Shown here piece by piece: positions 58,227 to 64,000 of a stretch of DNA of 64,000 nt. Origin of the DNA: Terriglobales bacterium (lineage in GTDB: Bacteria; Acidobacteriota; Terriglobia; Terriglobales; Acidobacteriaceae); contig JACPNP010000017.1 in the NCBI GenBank assembly GCA_016185365.1, positions 30,880 to 94,879 on the forward strand, given 5' to 3'. A model generated the notes under the pieces. The model worked only from the letters and a program-made list of their open reading frames with translations, had not been told where the DNA came from and searched no databases. The first letter of the stretch is position 1, and the number at the start of each line of letters is the position of its first letter. The position numbers and the translations under genes were made by a program.

Positions 58227-58832
58227 TTACGAGTGGGTGATGCCACCTTTCAGGGTCCGGGCGTGGAGCCAGAGGATGCCAGTGATGGATTTGGCGTCAT
58301 GAATCTGGCCGCCGAGGACCTTCTTCACTAACTGATTGAGGGGAAAGAACTTAATGTGGATGTTTTCATCTTCTTCGGGATGGGCCTGGCCGAATGAGAG
58401 GCCGCGGGCAAGGAAGATGTCCATGGATTCGGCAAGAAAACCGGGACTGGGATAGAAGCGGAAGATGCGTTTCCAGTATCGAGCGTGAACTCCAGTCTCT
58501 TCCAGCAGTTCCCTTTTGGCACCTTGCAGGCGAGATTCGCCGGCGTCGACGCGTCCGGCGGGAAGCTCCCAGAGATAAGAATCAGCGGCGAAGCGATACT
58601 GGCGGACCATCAGTACGCGCGGGTCCTTTCGCGAGCGCGTGTGGTCCACGGCGAGGACCACCGCGGAGCCGGTGTGACGGATGAGGTCCCGTTGACCGGT
58701 GTGCGAGCCCTCCTTCACGATGTTGCGATAGACGTGGAATGCCGGGCCGGCGTAGACGAGATTGGACGAGATGAGGCGCACGCCTTTAGTCTTGGGACGC
58801 GGGATGTGAAGATCAAGAGTCTTGAAGGACAT
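58227..58832 (-). CDS. NUDIX hydrolase (ADP-ribose pyrophosphatase-like)
   Basis: A 201-residue hydrolase of nucleoside diphosphates linked to another moiety. The NUDIX box GRVDAGESRLQGAKRELLEETG (about residues 96-117) has all catalytic Glu residues, and the following PSPGF loop is typical of ADP-ribose pyrophosphatases (NudF-like). The frame is open to 59288, but ATG 58832 (MSFKTLDLHIPRPKTKG) starts the domain and TATGAT ends 7 nt before it. It diverges from a broken Rossmann gene. Confidence 0.88.
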   Translation of the reverse strand: MSFKTLDLHIPRPKTKGVRLISSNLVYAGPAFHVYRNIVKEGSHTGQRDLIRHTGSAVVLAVDHTRSRKDPRVLMVRQYRFAADSYLWELPAGRVDAGESRLQGAKRELLEETGVHARYWKRIFRFYPSPGFLAESMDIFLARGLSFGQAHPEEDENIHIKFFPLNQLVKKVLGGQIHDAKSITGILWLHARTLKGGITHS

Positions 58833-58862
58833 GGGCAACATCATAATGTGCGGAGAGCCGGC

Positions 58863-59379
58863 GTGAGCAAGCGGAAACCGAGTATTGCCATCGTGGGCGC
58901 AGGACGAGTGGGGCGGGTACTGGCGTTGTGTCTCCGCAAAGCCGGGTACCGGGTGACGGCGATCGTCGCGCGGGATGAAGCGGGCTCGCGAGGACGAGCG
59001 GCAAAGGTCGCGCGCGCGGTCGGGGCAGAAGTCATAACAACAGGCGAGGCCGCCGGAGCCGCAGACGTTTTCTGGGTATGCGTGGGCGATGATGCGATCA
59101 CAGGTGGGGCGAGCGGCGGGGATCAGAGATCCGAACCCGGTACGGTGGCAGATCCTGCGCGCGACGCTGGACAACCACGAAAAGAACGGCGGGGAGGTTG
59201 CGTTCGGAGGACCGATCCGCAGGGCGGACCTGGGGACCATCCGCATACATCTGGCGGCGTTACGCAGAATGCCTTTGGTGCGCGACATCTACCTCGCGCT
59301 GGCGAAAAATGCGGTGGAGCGCTTGCCGGTCAGAGACCGGGCGGCGGTGCGGGAGTTGTTGAAACGTGCCGCCCGCTGA
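58863..59379 (+). pseudogene. Broken Rossmann-fold/DUF2520 oxidoreductase
   Basis: Two parts of one protein family in different frames. From GTG 58863: SKRKPSIAIVGAGRVGRVLA through ADVFWVCVGDDAI (Rossmann half, about 80 residues). From about 59150 in the +1 frame: ILRATLDNHEKNGGEVAFGG, PIRRADLGTIRIHLAALRRM and YLALAKNAVERLP (DUF2520 half). Intact relatives are roughly 280-300 residues, so about 350 bases are missing and the frame is lost. It is either a true pseudogene or an assembly error. A stem with AGCCGCCC and TCTTTTTC follows. Confidence 0.7.
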
Positions 59380-59412
59380 AGCGGGCCCGGCTTGTCTCGT
59401 GGGACGACTGGC

Positions 59413-59437
59413 GGGCGGCTGAAGCCGCCCTCTTTTT
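59413..59437 (+). terminator. Terminator-like REP hairpin
   Basis: GGGCGGCT-GA-AGCCGCCC (59413-59430) followed by TCTTTTTC, downstream of the broken gene. Confidence 0.55.
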
Positions 59438-59572
59438 CGGTAAGCCGACTGTTCGTGCCACAATGAGGAGAGACGGAGTTGTATGAGATCGCGCGGTGGA
59501 GAGATTTGGACACACGCGGTACAAGAATGGGATTCAGATGCACAGCCGCCGGGAATCAGAGTGAAATCGAAT

Positions 59573-59619
59573 GCGGCGGCAAGATGCCGCCGCCACAGCC
59601 GGCGGGACGCCAGCGCTAC
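59573..59619 (-). repeat. Dispersed hairpin repeat family 2, copy 3
   Basis: On the minus strand it reads GTAGCGCTGGCG-TCCC-GCCGGCTGTGGC, then GGCGGCGGC-ATCTT-GCCGCCGC, matching copies 1 and 2. Confidence 0.8.
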
Positions 59620-59650
59620 AGGATCCACATATCGGCACAGCCGAGGACCC

Positions 59651-59671
59651 TTCGACTGCGCTCAGGGCAGG
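59651..59671 (-). repeat. Dispersed repeat family 3 (21 bp)
   Basis: The minus strand begins CCTGCCCTGAGCGCAG and matches 29620-29640 exactly over 21 bases. Confidence 0.7.
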
Positions 59672-59733
59672 CTTCTGTGCCACACGGATCAAGAGCAACA
59701 CAGGTGAGGGCGCCTGTGCCACCGGATCCAAGA

Positions 59734-60345
59734 TCAGCGTAAGAGGTGGCCAAGCTTTTCTTTTTTGGTCTTGAGATATTTTTCGGCGTGCTCGTGGGGT
59801 TCGACCTCGGCGGAGACACGCTCAACCACTCTAATCCCTGCGTTCTCCAGGGCCGCCACCTTTTGCGGATTGTTGGAGAGTAATCTCACCGACTTCACGC
59901 CCAATATCCCCAATATCCGCGCCGGCATCTCGAATCCGCGATGATCGGCCTTGAAGCCGAGCGACTCATTGGCCTGGACCGTGTCCTGTCCCTGATCCTG
60001 CAATGCATAAGCTTGGAGCTTGGCCATGAGGCCGATGCCGCGGCCTTCCTGCTGCTCGTAGACGAGGATGCCCGCGCCGGCTGAGGCGATCTTTGCAAGA
60101 GCCATCTCCAGCTGCTGGCGGCAGTCGCAACGCAGGGAGCCAAAGACATCACCGGTGAGACATTGGGAATGGATCCGCACCAACGGTGGTGAGGCGTGAA
60201 TATCTCCCATCACCACGGCAACGGCTTCCTCCTTTTCCTTCTTCGAGTCCGCGCTCGGCCCTTCGAATCCGTGAATGCGGAAGTGTCCCCAGCGCGTGGG
60301 GAAATCAGCTTCGGCGACCTTGCGGATGGAAGAGGCGCGAGACAT
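59734..60345 (-). CDS. ribA: GTP cyclohydrolase II
   Basis: First step of riboflavin synthesis from GTP. The 203-residue monofunctional enzyme has zinc cysteines in CLTGDVFGSLRCDCRQQL, the substrate block YEQQEGRGIGL, and DHRGFEMPARIL. Unlike RibBA proteins, no DHBP synthase domain precedes it. The frame is open to 60615, but ATG 60345 has TATAAT ending 7 nt upstream. The C-terminus is Lys-rich (KYLKTKKEKLG). Confidence 0.95.
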   Translation of the reverse strand: MSRASSIRKVAEADFPTRWGHFRIHGFEGPSADSKKEKEEAVAVVMGDIHASPPLVRIHSQCLTGDVFGSLRCDCRQQLEMALAKIASAGAGILVYEQQEGRGIGLMAKLQAYALQDQGQDTVQANESLGFKADHRGFEMPARILGILGVKSVRLLSNNPQKVAALENAGIRVVERVSAEVEPHEHAEKYLKTKKEKLGHLLR

Positions 60346-60432
60346 TGAATTGATTATAGTGGCTGTACCATTCACTGAGGGCGAAGCGAGACACCGGCGG
60401 TACAAACTCCGCAGGTGTGATTCAATAGCGCA

Positions 60433-61818
60433 GTGGACCAGCAGATCATCCTGGTGACGCTTCTGGTGAAGCTGGGCGTGGCGGCAGCCATCTCCAGCGC
60501 GCTGGTGCGCGCCTATGAGTTCCATTCGCGGCTCTTCCGGGAGGAAGGCCGCGCGCTGCGCGATACGCTGATCCTGACGGTGGCGATCGCCATTCCCTAC
60601 GGCCTGGGCGTGCAAGTCCGCTATATGGTGAAGAACTTCCTGGCGGCCGATAATGCCTTTGAAGCCTGCGTGATCATGGGCGTGATCGGGGGACCGGTGG
60701 CGGGCGTGATCGGCGCGGTGCTGGTCTCACTGCCGTCTGTGTATCACGGCGAGTACCTGACTCTGCCGGGCGCGATGCTGGTGGGACTGATCGCCGGTGG
60801 ATTGCGCGAGCTGGCGGGCAAATGGGCGGACAAGGAAGAGATCTGGTCGTTCTCGCCTTTCATCGACCTGACCATCTTCCGCTGGATCAAGCGCAACATC
60901 CCGCGGCCGCGTATGGACTGGCAGATCGCGTTCTTCGTGGTGATCCTGGGATTGCAAGTGGCGCGGATGGAGCTATCGCGATTGTTTCCCGGGCAGCTCT
61001 TCGCGCTCTACAGCCAGAACTTGTGGATCTATGCCGCGATCTGCGCGGTCACGGTCATGTGTGTCGCCATACCGTTGAAGATATGGAACAACACGCGCAC
61101 AGAACTGAAGCTGGAAGAACAGACGAGGCTGCTGCTGCAAGCGCGTTTGGATGCGTTGCAAAGCCAGATCAACCCACACTTCCTGTTCAACACACTGAAC
61201 TCCGTCTCCTCGCTGGTGCGGGTGGACCCGGACACGGCGCGCGACGTGATCGTAAAGCTCTCCAACATCCTGCGGTCGCTGCTGCGCAAGCATGATGCAT
61301 TTTGCGACCTGCGCGAGGAGCTGAGCTTCATCGACGATTATCTGGACATCGAAGTGATCCGCTTTGGGCGGGACAAGCTGAAAGTCCATAAAGAGTTGGA
61401 CGAGGAATCCCTGGACCTGACCGTGCCCAGCATGCTGTTGCAACCGCTGGTGGAGAACGCGATCAAGCACGGCCTGGCGCCGAAGATCGATGGGGGCAAC
61501 GTCACACTGCGCAGCAAAAAACTCGAAGGACGGCTGGTGATCGAGGTGGAGGATGACGGCGTGGGCATGGAATCGCTGGGTCACTATGCGCCGCCGGAAC
61601 GAGGCAAGGAGCCGCAACCGGGTCAGAGCGGGATCGGCATGAGCAACGTGGCGGAACGCATCCATGTGCTCTATGGCGATGCCGGAAAGATGACCATCAC
61701 CACGCCGGCCAGCGGCGAGGGGACTTTGATCTCACTGGAATTGCCGATCCTGGAACCGGAGCTGGCGCGATCGGCCGCGGACAAGATCTATACCGAACGT
61801 TCGAGGACGCGAGCGTAG
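60433..61818 (+). CDS. LytS-type sensor histidine kinase
   Basis: A 461-residue kinase: an N-terminal 5TM-LYT-like membrane domain (residues 1-215, LVRAYEFHSRLFREEGRALRD between helices), a His_kinase box with the phospho-accepting His in QSQINPHFLFNTLNSVSSLV (about 253), and an HATPase with N box LVENAIKHGLAPK and G boxes EVEDDGVGM and GIGMSNVAERI. Such proteins usually pair with a LytTR response regulator, but none is nearby. The start is GTG. The last 31 bases overlap the end of bshA tail-to-tail. Confidence 0.9.
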   Translation: MDQQIILVTLLVKLGVAAAISSALVRAYEFHSRLFREEGRALRDTLILTVAIAIPYGLGVQVRYMVKNFLAADNAFEACVIMGVIGGPVAGVIGAVLVSLPSVYHGEYLTLPGAMLVGLIAGGLRELAGKWADKEEIWSFSPFIDLTIFRWIKRNIPRPRMDWQIAFFVVILGLQVARMELSRLFPGQLFALYSQNLWIYAAICAVTVMCVAIPLKIWNNTRTELKLEEQTRLLLQARLDALQSQINPHFLFNTLNSVSSLVRVDPDTARDVIVKLSNILRSLLRKHDAFCDLREELSFIDDYLDIEVIRFGRDKLKVHKELDEESLDLTVPSMLLQPLVENAIKHGLAPKIDGGNVTLRSKKLEGRLVIEVEDDGVGMESLGHYAPPERGKEPQPGQSGIGMSNVAERIHVLYGDAGKMTITTPASGEGTLISLELPILEPELARSAADKIYTERSRTRA

Positions 61819-62936
61819 AAGGCCTCGTACCTGGCAATGATCTCGGTGGAACAGAAGCGGCTTTGCGCTTCAAAGCGCGCGGCTTCACCCAATTCCTTCA
61901 ACTTCTTCGAATCGCGCAAGATCTCAAGGGCGTAACGGGTCATGGTGGCAATGTCACCGACTTCCGCCAAGTAGCCATTCATCCCGTGGGTGATGACTTC
62001 GGGCACGCCGCCGACCCGGGTGGCGATGGTCGGGACCTTGCAGGCCATGGCTTCGAGCGCCGCAAGCCCGAAGGACTCCAGTTCGCTGGGCATGAGCATG
62101 AGGTCGGAAACAGCAAGCTTGCTCTGCACGTTGTCCTGCTTGCCCAGGAAAAAGACCCGGTCTTGCAGCTTCTTCCTTTTTACCAGCCATTCGGCAGCGG
62201 AACGATCGGGGCCGTCTCCGATCATCAAGAGGCGGGAAGGAATCTCCCGGTTCACGCCATCGAAGATCTCCACCACGTCCAGCACGCGCTTGACGGGGCG
62301 GAAGTTGGAGAGGTGGACCAGGATGCGTTCGTTGTCCTGCGCATAGTCCGCGCGTTTGTCGGCCAGCGGCGTGTCACGGCGATACTGGTCGCAATTCACG
62401 AAGTTGTAGACCACTTCGATCTCATTGCGGACATCGAACTCGCGGACCGTACGCTCTTTCAGATACTTGGAGATCGCGGTCACGCCATCACTTTGCTCGA
62501 TGGAAAAGCGGGTGATAGGGAGGTAAGAACGGTCGAGACCGACGAGGGTGATGTCCGTGCCGTGGAGCGTGGTGACGAAGGGCAGCTTACGCTTGCTGCC
62601 GTTGCGGGCGGTGGCAAGCATCTGCTTGGCCAGCAGCGCGCTGACCGAGTGCGGAATGGCGTAATGTACGTGAAGCAGATCGAGTTGATAGATCTCCGCC
62701 ACCTCCGCCATGCGCGTGGCCAGAGCCAGGTCATAGGGCGGATATTGGAAGAGCGGATACTGGGAGACATTCACCTCGTGGTAATGAAGGTTGGGACCGA
62801 ATTCGGTGAGGCGGATGGGCTGGGCGTAGGAAATGAAATGCAGCTCATGGCCGCGCGCGGCCAGCTCAAGGCCCAGCTCCGTGGCCACGACGCCACTGCC
62901 ACCATAGGTTGGATAACACGTGATCCCGATCTTCAT
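61788..62936 (-). CDS. bshA: N-acetyl-alpha-D-glucosaminyl L-malate synthase
   Basis: First enzyme of bacillithiol synthesis, joining GlcNAc from UDP-GlcNAc to L-malate. The 382-residue GT4 glycosyltransferase has the characteristic start KIGITCYPTYGGSGVVATEL, HVHYAIPHSVSALLA, TTLHGTDITLVG, and the donor-site ESFGLAALEAMACKVPTIAT. The match to BshA is closer than to other GT4 enzymes. bshB and bshC are not in the window. It supports the bacillithiol role of YpdA at 25.4-26.5 kb. Confidence 0.9.
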   Translation of the reverse strand: MKIGITCYPTYGGSGVVATELGLELAARGHELHFISYAQPIRLTEFGPNLHYHEVNVSQYPLFQYPPYDLALATRMAEVAEIYQLDLLHVHYAIPHSVSALLAKQMLATARNGSKRKLPFVTTLHGTDITLVGLDRSYLPITRFSIEQSDGVTAISKYLKERTVREFDVRNEIEVVYNFVNCDQYRRDTPLADKRADYAQDNERILVHLSNFRPVKRVLDVVEIFDGVNREIPSRLLMIGDGPDRSAAEWLVKRKKLQDRVFFLGKQDNVQSKLAVSDLMLMPSELESFGLAALEAMACKVPTIATRVGGVPEVITHGMNGYLAEVGDIATMTRYALEILRDSKKLKELGEAARFEAQSRFCSTEIIARYEAFYARVLERSV

Positions 62937-63007
62937 GAAATAGGTATGCCAGTATTCCCGGCTGCCTCAAGTTTGATGCAATGCCCTTGTTCCGGATTCA
63001 GGTTTCC

Positions 63008-63868
63008 TCAAAGCCCGGCAAAGCTGATGCGCTCGATCGCCTGCTGCTCCAATAGACGCTTGCAGGCAGGCGACGTCAGCAGGCGGAGTTCCGCCTCCCG
63101 TGAGGACCGCAGCCGGGTTCCGGTCTTTTCGAGTTCAGCATCCGCATAGCCCGGGTGACAGACGAATTCCCAAACCCCTTCCGGAATGCTGCCCAGGATC
63201 GCCGCAAAGATCCGTTCATCCAGGGCGCCGGTGGCGATGATGCCGAATGTGCCTTTCGTCGTCTTGAGTCCGGCGGCGCGCACTTCGCGGTCGAACTCCG
63301 CGGCAAACGTTCGCAGGAAACGCACTTCACTGTATCGGACCCAGAGCCTGGGGCGGCGAAAGAGGTGAGAAAACGCCACTGCCTTTATCGGCACAAACGG
63401 ATTGCGTACAGCGGGAATGCCGGCTTCTTTCGCCGCTCGCAGCAACGGACGCAAGACCGCGGGAAACATGTGCGTGTGTTTGTGCGTATCGAAGTGTGTG
63501 ATGGTGATGCCGGCCTGTTGCAATCTCCGGAATTGGGCCAAGGCTTCGGCGGCCACTTCGTCCGGGAGGATGCGTCCGCGGAGGGCATGGATGGCGAACC
63601 CCGCGATCCCGGCGCGGAATCGGCTAGTACCGGGTGCGAGAAGTGACGCGGGCGAGGCCGTCAACGGCCGGCCATCAACCAACATGGCATGACAACCGAC
63701 GCAGAGGGTGGGACGCGATTTTGACAGGCTCACAGCTTCGTCAAACGCGGCGGAGCCGGCCATTAGCGTCGTTGAGGTTACCAAACCAGAGTCGAAACAT
63801 TCGGCGATGGCGCGATTCACGCCCGGTGTGAGGCCGAAATCGTCGGCGTTGATGATCAGGCGGCGCAC
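63008..63868 (-). CDS. YdjC/ChbG-HpnK family deacetylase
   Basis: A 286-residue carbohydrate deacetylase-fold protein. The metal site is visible as NADDFGLTPGVNRAI near residues 7-21 and ITHFDTHKHTHMFP, and VCHPGYADAEL lies near the C-terminus. Relatives deacetylate chitooligosaccharides or hopanoid side-chain sugars (HpnK). No hopanoid gene is nearby, so the substrate is open. The start is GTG, with TACACT ending 8 nt before it. It lies upstream of bshA on the same strand. Confidence 0.87.
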   Translation of the reverse strand: MRRLIINADDFGLTPGVNRAIAECFDSGLVTSTTLMAGSAAFDEAVSLSKSRPTLCVGCHAMLVDGRPLTASPASLLAPGTSRFRAGIAGFAIHALRGRILPDEVAAEALAQFRRLQQAGITITHFDTHKHTHMFPAVLRPLLRAAKEAGIPAVRNPFVPIKAVAFSHLFRRPRLWVRYSEVRFLRTFAAEFDREVRAAGLKTTKGTFGIIATGALDERIFAAILGSIPEGVWEFVCHPGYADAELEKTGTRLRSSREAELRLLTSPACKRLLEQQAIERISFAGL

Positions 63869-63892
63869 GGATTGCCAGTGTAACAGCCGTGA

Positions 63893-63922
63893 TTGACCAT
63901 GCGTGGAAGGGTCTCGTATACT
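63893..63922 (+). promoter_or_regulatory. tRNA-Val promoter
   Basis: TTGACC (63893-63898) and TATACT (63917-63922), 18-base spacer, ending 41 bases before the tRNA. The -35 and spacing match the rlpA promoter. Confidence 0.65.
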
Positions 63923-63963
63923 GTGTAGAGTCGTCTGCGTTCGGTGAGCTCCGTAGGACCCGG

Positions 63964-64000
63964 GGGCGGTTAGCTCAGTTGGTCAGAGCGCCTGCCTTAC
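63964..64000 (+). tRNA. tRNA-Val (anticodon UAC), 5' part
   Basis: The first 37 bases of a tRNA cut by the window edge: acceptor GGGCGGT, D arm GCTCAGTTGGTCAGAGC, then anticodon stem and loop CCTGC-CTTAC. The loop CTTAC(AA) and the overall sequence fit tRNA-Val(UAC); the 3' half is needed to confirm. Confidence 0.85.

Larger units (their letters stand above)
59380..59733. other. Repeat-rich gap after the broken gene
   Basis: No supported gene. It contains CCCGCT-GA-AGCGGG (59387-59400 region), a terminator-like hairpin, repeat family 2 copy 3 and a repeat family 3 copy, then short GC-rich open frames without starts. Confidence 0.6.

Overview
The window is GC-rich bacterial chromosome with densely packed genes on both strands: 56 protein genes I can support, two gene remnants, one complete tRNA and the start of a second. 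The gene set points to Acidobacteriota, probably class Terriglobia. It has bacillithiol genes (BshA, a YpdA-type reductase), a didermal envelope (LpxD, an LpxL-like acyltransferase, Lnt, Lgt), a Ser/Thr kinase with a TPR sensor half, a UspA-fused APC permease, and many GC-rich dispersed hairpin repeats. There is no phage, transposase, integrase or CRISPR array. This is core chromosome with small repeat-filled scars.

Layout. 1-10.4 kb: end of a PpiC isomerase gene, an SDR epimerase, menaquinone (ubiE), shikimate (aroB) and NAD (nadB) genes, an Lgt fused to a methyltransferase, an MFS-P450 operon, and YjbQ/ThiD. 10.6-19 kb: rlpA as a complete promoter-to-terminator unit, pyrF, a small zinc-ribbon gene, then a cell-wall recycling block (an AmiE-NamZ fusion diverging from an AmiE-like hydrolase, murQ and murA) and an EamA exporter. 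19-30 kb: pnp-rpsO, lysS, two PLP decarboxylases, tRNA-Lys, YpdA, aspA and a VOC protein. 30-42 kb: a D-aminoacylase-like amidohydrolase, tsaC, an rRNA/tRNA methyltransferase, rarA, lipoproteins, prfB with its programmed frameshift, and lnt. 42-52 kb: the kinase, APC-Usp permease, cysteine dioxygenase, a MobB-like NTPase, lipid A genes, an atypical LuxR-type regulator, queC and OsmC. 52.4-55.9 kb is the main gene-poor accessory stretch: hairpin repeats, a 30-bp direct repeat, an S9 peptidase remnant, a 42-residue membrane peptide and a zinc-motif gene with paired palindromes. 56-64 kb: polX, a cold-shock gene, a NUDIX hydrolase, a broken Rossmann/DUF2520 gene, ribA, a LytS-type kinase, bshA, a YdjC deacetylase and the start of tRNA-Val.

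How genes work together. The murQ block reads as a MurNAc salvage route from wall fragments back to GlcNAc-6-P, ending beside murA, the first enzyme of wall synthesis. Lgt and Lnt are the two acylation ends of lipoprotein maturation, and several lipoproteins occur nearby. BshA and YpdA form part of a bacillithiol redox system. pnp-rpsO and lnt-prfB-hypothetical are co-directional operons.

The most striking signal spread across the window is promoter geometry. Seventeen genes have a TAnnnT hexamer only 6-11 nt before the start codon, which predicts leaderless mRNAs. A few genes (rlpA, aspA, cspA, pnp, OsmC, VOC) instead have ordinary leaders with Shine-Dalgarno sites. The best candidates for new biology are the Lgt-methyltransferase fusion, the AmiE-NamZ fusion cluster, the paired-palindrome zinc-motif gene, a possible small RNA near 50.2 kb, and the covarying hairpin repeat families.
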